Origin: Paenibacillus lignilyticus
GTDB taxonomy: Bacteria > Bacillota > Bacilli > Paenibacillales > Paenibacillaceae
Assembly (NCBI RefSeq): GCF_017942085.1
Contig: NZ_JAGKSP010000033.1
Coordinates: forward strand, 1-37,180
Direction of reading: 5' to 3'
DNA: 37,180 nt
This document shows, piece by piece, positions 6,226 to 15,333 of this stretch (position 1 is its first letter; the number at the start of each line of letters is the position of its first letter). The position numbers and the translations under genes are program-made. The notes below the pieces were generated by a model. It did not search any database and had not been told where the DNA came from. It saw nothing but the letters and a program-made list of their open reading frames with translations.

Positions 6226-7461
6226 CTAGAATGCCCAGTTTCCGCCGCGGAACACCGGTTCCGTTGTGCCGTCTTGCAGTACACCGTCGATATCCAAATC
6301 CTCGGTGCCGATCATAAAATCAACATGCGTTAAGCTGTGATTTAGGCCGCGTTCTGCAAGCTCTTCTTTGCTCATGGATAAGCCGCCTTCTATGCAGAAC
6401 GGGAATGCGAAGCCGATGGCCAAATGGCAGGCTGCGTTTTCATCAAACAACGTGTTGTAGAACGTCAGGTTCGTATCCGAAATCGGCGAACGGTAAGGAA
6501 CGAGCGCAATTTCGCCCAGATAGTGAGAGCCTTCATCCGTTTCAACCAACCCTTTGAGCGCGTCGTAACCTACTTCAGCTTGATACGAGGTAATACGTCC
6601 TTCCGTGAAGGTAATCGAGAATTTGTCAATCAGATTGCCGTTGTAGCTAAGCGGCTTGCTGCTGACAACTGTTCCGTTCACGCTTGTACGCAGAGGCGAT
6701 GTGAATACTTCCTCGGTTGGCATGTTCGGGATAAAGGTTGTCCCTTGTCCGTTACGTGTCCCCGCGCTAACCCACAGATGACCCTCCGGAAGTCCGATTT
6801 TCACATCGGTTCCCGCTGAACCGCGATAACGCAGCTCTTTGTATCTGCGCTCGTTGAGCCGTCCTGCCTTGGTGCGCAAATTGTCCGCATGCTCGCGCCA
6901 AGATTGAACCGGATCAGCCGCATCCACCCGCGTGGCTGCGAAGATCGCTTCCCACAGAGCATCGACGCGCTCCGCGGCAGGAAGTGCGGGGAATACCTTC
7001 TCCGCCCATTCCGGTGTAGGCACGGCAACGATCGACCAAGCCACTTCATTGCTCAGCGTAAACTTACGGAACGGCTGCAGCGCGGCTTGTTGGGATTTGG
7101 TTGCAAGCCCCACCCGCGAAGCATCGATTCCGTTTAACAAATCCGGATTCTCGGCAACGACCCACAAGAAAGCAGCGCCTTCTTCAGCCAAAGCCACACG
7201 TCCCTTTGCATGCCATTCCGGATAATAGGATAGCCCTTCTTCCGGCGATTTCTCCAGGCGCGTACGTGTAATGATCTCGTCCATCCAATCGACATGGACA
7301 TAGCTTGCTCCTATTTCATAGGCATGTTTCGCCACTTCTCGGACGAACTCGGCTGCGGCGATTTGCGAAATAATACAGAGCTTCTGACCGGGCTGAACGT
7401 TAACTCCGACCTCTACGGCAAGTGCCGCGTATTGCTCCAGACGATGTTGGAATGATTTCAT
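6226..7461 (-). CDS. M29 family aminopeptidase (AmpS/AmpT-like)
   Basis: A 411-residue cytoplasmic metallo-aminopeptidase that removes N-terminal residues from peptides, family length about 410. The family pattern begins LEQYAALAVEVGVNVQPGQ. The metal-ligand region is in the C-terminal half: NMPTEEVFTSP, then TDEGSHYLGEIALVP, FDENAACHLAIG and HVDFMIGTEDLDIDG, which supply the conserved E, H and D ligands. The ATG at 7461 has AAAGGAG 8 bases upstream; the frame stays open 34 codons further but that part crosses the promoter. It is monocistronic with its own promoter and terminator. Confidence 0.93.
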   Translation of the reverse strand: MKSFQHRLEQYAALAVEVGVNVQPGQKLCIISQIAAAEFVREVAKHAYEIGASYVHVDWMDEIITRTRLEKSPEEGLSYYPEWHAKGRVALAEEGAAFLWVVAENPDLLNGIDASRVGLATKSQQAALQPFRKFTLSNEVAWSIVAVPTPEWAEKVFPALPAAERVDALWEAIFAATRVDAADPVQSWREHADNLRTKAGRLNERRYKELRYRGSAGTDVKIGLPEGHLWVSAGTRNGQGTTFIPNMPTEEVFTSPLRTSVNGTVVSSKPLSYNGNLIDKFSITFTEGRITSYQAEVGYDALKGLVETDEGSHYLGEIALVPYRSPISDTNLTFYNTLFDENAACHLAIGFAFPFCIEGGLSMSKEELAERGLNHSLTHVDFMIGTEDLDIDGVLQDGTTEPVFRGGNWAF

Positions 7462-7525
7462 GTTATCGACTCCTTTATGTATGGCTGATTGCTCCATTCC
7501 TGAACCTACCCTAATACCGATACCC

Positions 7526-7555
7526 ATTATACCAGCGCGTGATTGACAGATGCAA
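7526..7555 (-). promoter_or_regulatory. Promoter of the aminopeptidase gene
   Basis: On the minus strand an extended -10 (TGGTATAAT; core 7526-7531) with TTGCAT 18 bases upstream. It abuts the terminator of the upstream ABC gene. Confidence 0.65.
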
Positions 7556-7601
7556 AAAAACACCTGAACGGCCTCCCTATAGTCGGCAACCGTTCAAGTG
7601 T
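7553..7601 (-). terminator. Intrinsic terminator of the siderophore permease/ABC operon
   Basis: On the minus strand, ACACTTGAACGG pairs with CCGTTCAGGTGT and is followed by seven T, 14 bases past the ABC gene stop. Confidence 0.92.
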
Positions 7602-7614
7602 CCTATCTCGTCTA

Positions 7615-9333
7615 TCATGTCATTTGAAATTGTGCATGATGCAGTCTGCTGTAATGGCCGCCGGCTTCAAGCAGCTCTTCATGTTTGCCTTGCTCCGACA
7701 CGCCGTCTTCGGTAACAACGACGATACGGTCGGCATTCTTAATTGTTGCCAGACGATGCGCGATAACCAGCGTCGTACGTCCATGCGACAGCTCTGCAAG
7801 CGACTGCTGGATCGCGGACTCCGTCTCGGTATCCAGCGCTGAGGTGGCTTCATCCAGAATAAGAATTGGCGGGTTCTTGAGGAACATCCGCGCAATGGCA
7901 ACGCGCTGCTTCTGACCGCCGGATAACTTCACGCCGCGCTCGCCCACGATGGTGTCCAACCCATCCGGCAAGGACAGGATGAACGATTCGAGCTGAGCTT
8001 GCTTCGCAGCTTGCATCAATTCAGCGTCTGTCCCATCCATCTTGCCGTACTTGATGTTATCGCGAATCGTGCCCGAGAACAGGAATACATCCTGCTGGAC
8101 GATGCCGATTCCTTTGCGCAGTGAGTTCAGCTTCATGTCGCGGATATCGCGTCCGTCGATCGTAATGCCTCCCGCGTCAACGTCATAGAACCGCGGCAGT
8201 AAGCTGCATAACGTCGTCTTCCCGGCTCCGGAAGGACCGACGAACGCCACCGTCTCGCCTTCATGGATGATCAGATTAATATGCTTAAGCACTTTGGATT
8301 CATTTTCATAGCCGAAGCTAACATCTTTGAACTCAATATTGCCGCGCAGGTTCTCTACAACGACAGCGTTAGGACGATCCGCGACTTCCGGATCGGTTTC
8401 AAGCAGCTCGACATACCTTTTGAAACCTGCGAAACCTTTCGGGTAGCTCTCAATAACCTGATTGATTTTCTCAATCGGTCCGATAAACACGTTTGCCAGC
8501 AATAAGAACCCGACAAACTCCCCGATCGTCAGCTCTTGCTGAATAACGAACCAAGTGCCGCAAACCATTACAAACAACGTAACGAAACGTTTCAGCACGT
8601 AACTGATCGAAATATTGGCCGCCATAATCTTGTAGGACAGCAGCTTCGTCAGACGGAAGCGAAGGTTGTTAACTTGGAATTGCTCTTTCTCGAATTCTTC
8701 GTTCGCGAAGGATTGAACGACACGCATACCGCCGACATTATCTTCGACGCGCGCATTAAAGTCCGCAATGTCGCTGAACAGCTGATGGAACGCTTTCGTC
8801 ATCTTCTTGCTGAAGAAGATTGCCAGCCATATCATGAGCGGCACAAGGACAAAGGTCAAAAGCGCCAGCTTCCAGTTGATGAACATCATAAGCGTGAATG
8901 CGCCAACCAGCGTCATCACGGCGATAAACAAATCTTCCGGCCCGTGATGAGCCATTTCGCCGATTTCCATCAAATCATTGGTAAGCCGAGACATTAAGTG
9001 GCCTGTCTTATTGTTATCAAAGAATCGAAATGAGAGCTTCTGAATATGATCGAACAGTTTGCGGCGCATGTCGGTTTCGATATTGATACCCAGCATATGC
9101 CCCCAGTAAGTAACGACGTAATTGAGCAGTGCGTTTAAAGCATATATCGCAAGCAAAGCGATGCATGCCCATGTGATAAGGCCCCAGTCCTTGCCCGGAA
9201 GCAGCTTATCCACGAATTGATTCACCGCAATGGGGAAGCCAAGCTCCAGGAATCCGGCGAAGATCGCGCAGCAGAAATCCAGATAGAACAGCCCCTTATA
9301 AGGCTTATAATAAGACATAAATCGTTTAATCAT
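7615..9333 (-). CDS. ABC exporter, fused permease/ATPase half-transporter
   Basis: A 572-residue type IV ABC exporter subunit. The six-helix membrane domain covers about residues 1-310 (FFDNNKTGHLMSRLTNDL in the coupling region). The ATPase domain carries Walker A GPSGAGKTT, signature LSGGQKQRVAIARM, Walker B ILILDEATSALD and the H-loop IAHRLA. All catalytic residues are present, so a homodimer is expected. It lies 47 bases behind two FecCD siderophore permeases, under the same Fur-box promoter. A Fur-regulated exporter of this type (YwjA) is known in Bacillus subtilis, and this may be a counterpart; the substrate is unknown. The start has GGAGGG about 11 bases upstream, slightly long. Confidence 0.93.
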   Translation of the reverse strand: MIKRFMSYYKPYKGLFYLDFCCAIFAGFLELGFPIAVNQFVDKLLPGKDWGLITWACIALLAIYALNALLNYVVTYWGHMLGINIETDMRRKLFDHIQKLSFRFFDNNKTGHLMSRLTNDLMEIGEMAHHGPEDLFIAVMTLVGAFTLMMFINWKLALLTFVLVPLMIWLAIFFSKKMTKAFHQLFSDIADFNARVEDNVGGMRVVQSFANEEFEKEQFQVNNLRFRLTKLLSYKIMAANISISYVLKRFVTLFVMVCGTWFVIQQELTIGEFVGFLLLANVFIGPIEKINQVIESYPKGFAGFKRYVELLETDPEVADRPNAVVVENLRGNIEFKDVSFGYENESKVLKHINLIIHEGETVAFVGPSGAGKTTLCSLLPRFYDVDAGGITIDGRDIRDMKLNSLRKGIGIVQQDVFLFSGTIRDNIKYGKMDGTDAELMQAAKQAQLESFILSLPDGLDTIVGERGVKLSGGQKQRVAIARMFLKNPPILILDEATSALDTETESAIQQSLAELSHGRTTLVIAHRLATIKNADRIVVVTEDGVSEQGKHEELLEAGGHYSRLHHAQFQMT

Positions 9334-9380
9334 AGCAGATAATACCCTCCTTTTTCTGTTGATGATGTTGTATAAAATTG

Positions 9381-10394
9381 TTATTTAGCCCGCGTGAGCA
9401 AATAAAGAAAATACGGCGCCCCGATAATGGCAACCACGATGCCCGTTGGCACATCGTACATACGAGCAAGCGTATCCGAAATAATGAGCAGCAGCCCGCC
9501 GGTAATCGCCGAAGCCGGCAATAAATACGTATGCTGCGGACCAACAAGTCTGCGCGCCAAATGAGGTCCGATCAACCCGACGAAAGCGATGCCGCCGCCA
9601 ACCGCCACGCAGGAAGCGGCCAGCGCGACCGCAGCCCCGTAGAGATACAACCGTTCGCGATTGAGTGCTGTACCAAGGCCGGAAGCCGTTTGATCCCCCA
9701 AATTCAACACATCCAGCACGCGCGCCTTGTAATAGACAAAAGGCAGAAGCACCACGATCCAAGGCAATAACGCCAGGACGAAACGCCAGTCCATACCCAG
9801 CATGCTGCCCGCAAGCCATACCTGTACGAACTTGAATTGATCGGGATTGAGCTTCAGCGTCAATACGAGCATGAATGCTGAGATTCCCGCTGCTACCGCG
9901 ATTCCGACAAGCAGCAGCCTGATCGTCGAAATGCCGTGATGACGCCTATAGGAGAGACTGTAGATGAGCGTCGCCGTTGCTCCCGCCCCGATCATGGCAA
10001 GCAGAGGCAGCAGAAATATGTCATGGTTTATCGGTTTTACGGATATATACAGTATGACGATCAGTCCCGCTCCGGCGTTAATGCCGAGGATGCCGGGATC
10101 GGCGAGTGCATTTCGCGTAACCCCTTGCAGGATGCAGCCGGACACCGCGAAACCGGCGCCGATCAGCAGCGACATCACGATTCGAGGCAGACGGAACTGA
10201 TACAAGATCAGCTCCTGATTGGCCGTTCCGGATCCGAATAGGGTATGTATCATATCGCTTGGCGATAGCCGCAGCGTGCCTGTACTCATACTCAGAATGA
10301 ATACGATAATAATGAGAGCGCCCATCCATCCCATAACGGTGAAAGCCCGCTTCTTCCGTGCCCGCTCTGCAGGAGTTGCCGTAAAGACTGTCAT
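9381..10394 (-). CDS. FecCD-family iron-siderophore permease (second subunit)
   Basis: A 337-residue inner-membrane permease of the BtuC/FecCD family, with about nine to ten membrane helices. Typical features are RLPRIVMSLLIGAGFAVSGCILQGVTRNALADPGILGINAGAG near the N-terminal third and the GGGIAFVGLIGPHLARRLVG segment near residues 260-280 that contacts the ATPase. It overlaps the preceding permease gene by one base (TAATG), so the two are coupled and form the heterodimeric channel. No substrate-binding protein or FecE-type ATPase lies in the operon, so those partners must be encoded elsewhere. Confidence 0.95.
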   Translation of the reverse strand: MTVFTATPAERARKKRAFTVMGWMGALIIIVFILSMSTGTLRLSPSDMIHTLFGSGTANQELILYQFRLPRIVMSLLIGAGFAVSGCILQGVTRNALADPGILGINAGAGLIVILYISVKPINHDIFLLPLLAMIGAGATATLIYSLSYRRHHGISTIRLLLVGIAVAAGISAFMLVLTLKLNPDQFKFVQVWLAGSMLGMDWRFVLALLPWIVVLLPFVYYKARVLDVLNLGDQTASGLGTALNRERLYLYGAAVALAASCVAVGGGIAFVGLIGPHLARRLVGPQHTYLLPASAITGGLLLIISDTLARMYDVPTGIVVAIIGAPYFLYLLTRAK

Positions 10395-11431
10395 TACAGC
10401 TCCCTCCTTTCATTAATGGCTAAGTAGAGGAAGAAAGGAACTCCTATAACTGCAATGAGTGCGCCCAGCGGGGTTTCAGAGTACGGATTAAACAAACGCG
10501 CCCCGATGTCAGCCAAGATGAGCAGCAGCGAACCGAGAACGGCAGAGCATGGGATGATCCAGCGGTAATCAACGCCAACCAAATATCGCGCAATATGCGG
10601 AATAATGAGTCCAACGAATCCGACAGCCCCTACAACACTGACTGAAGCTCCTGCCAGGATAAGCACCAGAATGGTTCCGATCAGCTTAATCAGTCCTGTG
10701 CGTTGTCCGAGGCCGATCGCGATATCTTCACCGAGGCTTAACAGTGTAATCGAACGCGAAATCATGATCGCAACGACAATGCTGCCGAGCACCCAAGGCC
10801 AAACGATATGTATTTGCGCCCACTCTACGCCTGACATGCCGCCCGCAAGCCAGAAAGCGAGCTCCCGACCTACCTGATAATGAATGGCGATCGCATCGCT
10901 AATGGCGAGCAGCAATGCGGTTACGGCAGCACCTGCAAGAACGAGACGCACCGGTGTCAGTCCGCCTTTGACAAATGCCCCTGTCCCAAATACTAGTCCT
11001 GCAGCGGCGGCCGCGCCGAAGAAGGAGAAGAACATGAGATTCACGAACGACATCCCCGGAAAGAACGCAAAACATACGGCCAGCAGAACGCCAGCGCCTG
11101 CATTAATACCCAGCAAGCCTGAATCTGCCAGCGGGTTGCGCGTCATTCCCTGCATGATTGCTCCGGCTGTGGCAAAAGCCGCACCTGTGAGCGCTGCAGC
11201 AAGCACGCGCGGAATCCGAAGCTCCCGGATGATTTGATGAGGAGTCAAATCCGTATTAAAGTGAAAGAGCGCATCCCATACGGTCGATAACGACGTATCT
11301 GCGGCACCTACACATATCGAGATTGCGGCTGTTAATCCAAGTGCAAGTGTACCGAAAATTAATATAAACAGGGCAGCTAGTGGCCGGGACTGTATGACCG
11401 GTTGCTGTGAGGGCGAAGAATGAACGTCCAC
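10394..11431 (-). CDS. FecCD-family iron-siderophore permease (first subunit)
   Basis: A 345-residue permease of the same family, first gene of the operon. The family core is RELRIPRVLAAALTGAAFAT followed by MTRNPLADSGLLGINAGAG, and VGAVGFVGLIIPHIARYLVG near residues 265-285. It starts at a GTG at 11431 with AAGGTGG 10 bases upstream. It is expected to pair with the next protein to move ferric siderophore into the cytoplasm. A Fur box covers the promoter region, so expression should rise under iron limitation. Confidence 0.95.
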   Translation of the reverse strand: MDVHSSPSQQPVIQSRPLAALFILIFGTLALGLTAAISICVGAADTSLSTVWDALFHFNTDLTPHQIIRELRIPRVLAAALTGAAFATAGAIMQGMTRNPLADSGLLGINAGAGVLLAVCFAFFPGMSFVNLMFFSFFGAAAAAGLVFGTGAFVKGGLTPVRLVLAGAAVTALLLAISDAIAIHYQVGRELAFWLAGGMSGVEWAQIHIVWPWVLGSIVVAIMISRSITLLSLGEDIAIGLGQRTGLIKLIGTILVLILAGASVSVVGAVGFVGLIIPHIARYLVGVDYRWIIPCSAVLGSLLLILADIGARLFNPYSETPLGALIAVIGVPFFLYLAINERREL

Positions 11432-11462
11432 TTCAAATAAACCACCTTTTCACGATGACGAA

Positions 11463-11499
11463 CTTATAGCCAGATTACGATCATTGAGAATTATTTTCA
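11463..11499 (-). promoter_or_regulatory. Fur box overlapping the siderophore permease promoter
   Basis: TGAGAAT-T-ATTTTCA at 11485-11499 matches the Bacillus 7-1-7 Fur consensus (TGATAAT-N-ATTATCA) at 12 of 14 positions. On the minus strand it overlaps a -35 (TTCTCA, 11485-11490) that is followed at 16 bases by TATAAG (11463-11468). Binding of Fur-iron would block this promoter. Confidence 0.8.
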
Positions 11500-11623
11500 T
11501 TTCCATAATAAAGAGTTCAGCGCCGCTTGTCCATTTATTTGCGGAATGTTTCCTAGGAACGTGCGACATGTATGCCAAAAAAGATCGCATTCTTTGAACA
11601 AGTCTTAGAGAGAGGTGACTCTC

Positions 11624-13525
11624 ATGGACCAACGTATGGATCTCGGGATTGCCAGACTGGTACATCATTTGCTTCGTAAACAAAGCCATGATGGAAGCTG
11701 GCGGCTTCATTTTATCGATGGCGGAACGACCACAGACGCGGCTGCGGTCATGCTTCTGACTAGCAGCGGCATTCAGAAGCCCGCGTTAGTCGCTTCCTTA
11801 TGTTATCGAATCTTAGCCAAGCAAGACTCAGAGGGAGCTTGGCGCGTATATCCCGACGAAGAAGGCGGCAATCTTGCCGCGACGGCAGAGTGTTATTTTG
11901 CCTTGCAATTCGCCGGATTATCACCTTCCGATCCTCGGATGAAGCAGGCTCGCGATCGCATAGTCGAGCTCGGAGGGCTCTCACGCATCAACAGTCTGTT
12001 GACTAAGTTTCTGCTCGCGGTCGTCGGGCAATACGAATGGCCGCGCTGGTTCCCTGTTCCGCTCTCGCTTCTGCTGCTGCCACCAAGTTCACCGCTTCAT
12101 TTCCATCAATTCTCCGGGTACGCCCGTGTTCACATGGCCCCCATGATGCTGCTTGGATCTGTCAAGCCTGCGTTCTCCTTACCTCACATCGAACCCTTCC
12201 GCTCCCATGATGGGGACATGTCGATTCATCAGCTGGCGGAGCAGCGGAACAGCTGGCAGCAGCATATCCATATGCGAATCCCTTCCATCACCGGACTATC
12301 GCCTCTTACTGCCCTAAACAAGCAAGGCGCCGTTCGCGCGCAGCAATACATGCTCGATCGAATTGAACCGGACGGTACTCTGTACTGCTATGCCACCGCG
12401 ACTATTCTAATGATTCATGCGCTGCGTGCACTGGAATTCGACATCCGCCATCCTATTATTATGAACGCAGTTGCCGGGCTCGAATCACTGCTGCTTCGCG
12501 ATAATGGACAGCAGACCATGCAGAACACGACCTCAACCGTATGGGATACCGCTTTAATCAGCCACGCGCTTCAAGATGCAGGCGTCAGCCCGAATCATCC
12601 GAGCATACGATCCGCCGGAACTTACTTGTTGAAGCACCAGCATGCCAAGCTTGGCGACTGGAAGCTGAACGTGGAGCATCCGCTGCCCGGCGGATGGGGC
12701 TTCTCCGATTCGAATACGATAAATCCGGATATCGATGACACAACAGCAGCTTTGCGCGCAATTGACAGCCTCACGCACGATGCACCCTACCTGAAAGCCC
12801 GTGAACTCGGTTTGCAATGGCTGCTGTCCATGCAAAATTCCGACGGCGGCTGGGCTGCATTCGAACGCAACGTGAACAGTCGAATTGTCAGTTGGGTGCC
12901 GCTCGAAGGCGCAGAGGATGCGGCTACAGATCCATCGACGCCGGATTTGACCGGCAGAACGCTTGAATATTTAGGCAAGCACACCGGCCTGACAACCACT
13001 CACCACCACTTCATGCGCCGAGCTGCAGATTGGCTGTATCGTGCACAGCAGGCGGACGGCTCCTGGTACGGCCGCTGGGGCGTATGCTATATCTATGGCA
13101 CTTGGGCCGCGCTCACCGGTTTGATCGCCGCCGGGGAGTCGACTAACCATCCACAGATTCGTAAAGCCACCGAATGGCTGCTGCGCATCCAACTCCCGGA
13201 TGGCGGTTTTGGCGAATCCTGTCGCAGTGATCATGTGAAGCGATATGTCCCGCTCACATATTCGACGCTCTCACAAACCGCCTGGGCTCTCGATGCATTA
13301 GTCGCGGCTAACGACCGGCCTATACCTGCCATGGAGCGAGCATGCGATTTCCTTCTGCGGGCATTGGACTCGGATGCCCCGCTCCCGAGGATGTATCCGA
13401 CCGGGGCAGGTTTACCGGGTTATATCTATACGCGTTATGAGAGCTATCCGCTCGTATGGCCGCTCCTCGCACTTGCGAATTATCGCGGCAAATTTGGTGG
13501 CAGCACGGCCTCTTCCACCACCTGA
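11624..13525 (+). CDS. shc: Squalene-hopene cyclase / sporulenol synthase family
   Basis: A 633-residue class II terpene cyclase that closes squalene or a C35 terpene into a polycyclic membrane lipid in one step. The acid motif DIDDT is at residues 369-373; the middle aspartate (371) matches the proton-donating Asp376 of the Alicyclobacillus enzyme. QW-type repeats are present (QNSDGGWAAF, QQADGSWYGRWG, QLPDGGFGES). Length equals the family norm. The ATG at 11624 is preceded by AGAGGTGA; a GTG three codons earlier overlaps that site. No squalene synthase or other hopanoid gene is nearby, and the gene diverges from the Fur-controlled operon. In Bacillus the homologue SqhC makes sporulenes in spores, so the substrate here is open. 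Confidence 0.93.
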   Translation: MDQRMDLGIARLVHHLLRKQSHDGSWRLHFIDGGTTTDAAAVMLLTSSGIQKPALVASLCYRILAKQDSEGAWRVYPDEEGGNLAATAECYFALQFAGLSPSDPRMKQARDRIVELGGLSRINSLLTKFLLAVVGQYEWPRWFPVPLSLLLLPPSSPLHFHQFSGYARVHMAPMMLLGSVKPAFSLPHIEPFRSHDGDMSIHQLAEQRNSWQQHIHMRIPSITGLSPLTALNKQGAVRAQQYMLDRIEPDGTLYCYATATILMIHALRALEFDIRHPIIMNAVAGLESLLLRDNGQQTMQNTTSTVWDTALISHALQDAGVSPNHPSIRSAGTYLLKHQHAKLGDWKLNVEHPLPGGWGFSDSNTINPDIDDTTAALRAIDSLTHDAPYLKARELGLQWLLSMQNSDGGWAAFERNVNSRIVSWVPLEGAEDAATDPSTPDLTGRTLEYLGKHTGLTTTHHHFMRRAADWLYRAQQADGSWYGRWGVCYIYGTWAALTGLIAAGESTNHPQIRKATEWLLRIQLPDGGFGESCRSDHVKRYVPLTYSTLSQTAWALDALVAANDRPIPAMERACDFLLRALDSDAPLPRMYPTGAGLPGYIYTRYESYPLVWPLLALANYRGKFGGSTASSTT

Positions 13526-13545
13526 CACCTGCCGCCGCGAGAAAA

Positions 13546-13590
13546 AGGGACTATTCCGCACACACGCAATCGTGTTGACGGAATAGTCCC
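13546..13590 (-). terminator. Intrinsic terminator between the cyclase gene and araA
   Basis: Perfect stem GGGACTATTCCG/CGGAATAGTCCC. The T run lies on the minus strand, so it serves araA best; it may also slow plus-strand transcripts from the cyclase gene. Confidence 0.87.
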
Positions 13591-13616
13591 TAAGCCAAGT
13601 AGTGAAATAAGTGCGA

Positions 13617-15110
13617 TTAACGCTGCAAACGCCAGTACATATCGTTCAAACGAAGTTCATTGCGGAACGCTAGCGGATTCGTCGAGTTATCGATGATCAC
13701 ACATTCAATGCCGGTCATCTCCGCCCAGTCGACCAACTGCTCGGCCGTAACCTCATACGAGAAGACCGTGTGATGCGCGCCGCCCGCGCGGATCCACGCT
13801 TCTGCGGAATCTTTAAGCGATGGCTGCGGTTTCCATAATACGCGCGCAACCGGAAGATTGGGCATATCATGCGGCGTTGCGACTGCATCGACAATGTTCA
13901 CGATGAGGCGGAAACGATTGCCGACATCGATAAGCGATGCATTCACGGCTTGGCCGCTGCGACCGTTGAAGGTCATGCGGGCCGGGTCAGCTTTGCCTCC
14001 GATACCAAGCGGATGAACCTCAAGACGAGGTTTGCCGTCAGCGATCGTCGGGCAAATTTCGAGCATATGCGCGCCGAGAATGAGTTCATTGCCCGGCTCA
14101 AGGTGATACGTATAATCCTCCATAAAGGACGTCCCTTTATTCCCGGCAATCGTCTTCATTACGCGAGTCAGCGCTGCTGTCTTCCAGTCGCCTTCACCGC
14201 CGAAGCCATAACCTGCCTCCATCAATCGCTGTACGGCAAGCCCGGGAAGCTGCTTCATGCCGTGCAAATCCTCGAAAGTTGTCGTAAACGCGGTGAAGCC
14301 GCCTTCTTGCAGGAATGCTTTCATGCCAAGCTCGATGCGAGCCTGTTCCCGGATCGATTCCCATTTCTCAGCGTTCGAACGAGTTTCCTGCGTAATCTCA
14401 TAACTTGCTTCATACTCGTCCGTCAGCGCGTTCAACTGCTCTTCCGTCACTTGCGCGATATAAGCTGCCAAATCTCCGATGCCGTAGCCGTTAATCGACC
14501 AGCCGAACTTGATTTGCGCTTCCACCTTGTCACCTTCGGTTACCGCGACTTGGCGCATATTGTCGCCGAAGCGTGCAACTTTAAGCGATCGGCCCTCGGT
14601 AAAAGCAACCGATGTGCGCATCCAGCCGGCGATCCGACCGCGCACCTCAGCATCCTCCCAATACCCTACAACGACCTTGCGAGCAATCCCCATGCGAGCG
14701 CCGATGAATCCATATTCGCGGTCACCGTGAGCGGATTGATTCAAATTCATGAAATCCATATCGATGGAATCCCAAGGGATATCGCGGTTAAACTGGGTAT
14801 GCAAGTGAAGCAGCGGCTTACGCAGCTCGGATAGGCCCGCGATCCACATCTTCGCAGGAGAGAACGTATGCATCCAAGTAATCAGACCCGCGCATTGCTC
14901 ATCTGCATTAGCTGCCGCACACAAGCTATAAATTTCTTCGGGAGTCGTTAATACCGGTTTGAACACAACTTCATACGTAATCGCTTCGTCGCGATCCAAG
15001 CCCTCTGCAATGATGCGGGAATGATCTGCAACCTCAAGCAGCGTTTCCGGTCCATAAAGATGCTGACTGCCGGTAACGAACCAGAATTGATAAGGTTTAA
15101 CCTGTATCAC
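13617..15110 (-). CDS. araA: L-arabinose isomerase
   Basis: A 497-residue cytoplasmic enzyme (family length about 495-500) that converts L-arabinose to L-ribulose using Mn2+. It begins KPYQFWFVTGSQHLYGPETL. Conserved active-site segments are visible: GFGGEGDWKTAALTRVMK, YHLEPGNELILGAHMLEICP (which contains a conserved metal glutamate and histidine) and GAHHTVFSY near the C-terminus. I chose the GTG at 15110 because AGGAGG lies 9 bases upstream. The frame is open to 15173 but has no other ribosome site. araB and araD are not adjacent, so the pathway is split or their genes are elsewhere. A strong promoter and two AraR-like boxes lie upstream. Confidence 0.96.
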   Translation of the reverse strand: MIQVKPYQFWFVTGSQHLYGPETLLEVADHSRIIAEGLDRDEAITYEVVFKPVLTTPEEIYSLCAAANADEQCAGLITWMHTFSPAKMWIAGLSELRKPLLHLHTQFNRDIPWDSIDMDFMNLNQSAHGDREYGFIGARMGIARKVVVGYWEDAEVRGRIAGWMRTSVAFTEGRSLKVARFGDNMRQVAVTEGDKVEAQIKFGWSINGYGIGDLAAYIAQVTEEQLNALTDEYEASYEITQETRSNAEKWESIREQARIELGMKAFLQEGGFTAFTTTFEDLHGMKQLPGLAVQRLMEAGYGFGGEGDWKTAALTRVMKTIAGNKGTSFMEDYTYHLEPGNELILGAHMLEICPTIADGKPRLEVHPLGIGGKADPARMTFNGRSGQAVNASLIDVGNRFRLIVNIVDAVATPHDMPNLPVARVLWKPQPSLKDSAEAWIRAGGAHHTVFSYEVTAEQLVDWAEMTGIECVIIDNSTNPLAFRNELRLNDMYWRLQR

Positions 15111-15147
15111 GTGAATGCGCCTCCTCATGATCTTGAATGAAATCAGC

Positions 15148-15159
15148 TTGTACGAACAT
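15148..15159 (-). promoter_or_regulatory. Second, weaker AraR-like box in the araA leader
   Basis: TTGTACGAACAT, which keeps the TTGTACG half-site and a degenerate second half of the AraR operator. It lies about 99 bp from the stronger site, centre to centre, which would allow looping as in Bacillus subtilis. Confidence 0.5.
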
Positions 15160-15246
15160 GATAGAAAAATCAAGCATCTTTTCGATCCTCAACCAGACAT
15201 TTTCGCCCAATTCAAGCTAAATAATCGAGTATGTACAGCCAACAAC

Positions 15247-15258
15247 TTGTACGTACAA
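15247..15258 (-). promoter_or_regulatory. AraR operator at araA
   Basis: Perfect palindrome TTGTACGTACAA, the core of the Bacillus AraR operator. It lies just downstream of the predicted araA transcription start (near 15266), where a bound repressor would act as a roadblock that arabinose relieves. Confidence 0.85.
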
Positions 15259-15272
15259 CCACCAATAACCTC

Positions 15273-15301
15273 ATTGTACGCTCCCGCAGAATTGTTTTCA
15301 A
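15273..15301 (-). promoter_or_regulatory. araA promoter
   Basis: On the minus strand TTGAAA (15296-15301), a 17-base spacer and TACAAT (15273-15278). Confidence 0.8.
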
Positions 15302-15333
15302 TACTTAATTATGAATGTTTCTATACTTAACAC

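Noticed and set aside
11549..11580. Sporulation sigma-G promoter for the cyclase gene
   Set aside because: GAATG and CATGTA elements are present at about 18 bases, but the -10 does not fit the CATNNTA spacing well enough to call.
13869..14834. 321-residue plus-strand frame
   Set aside because: Antisense to araA, with no family resemblance.
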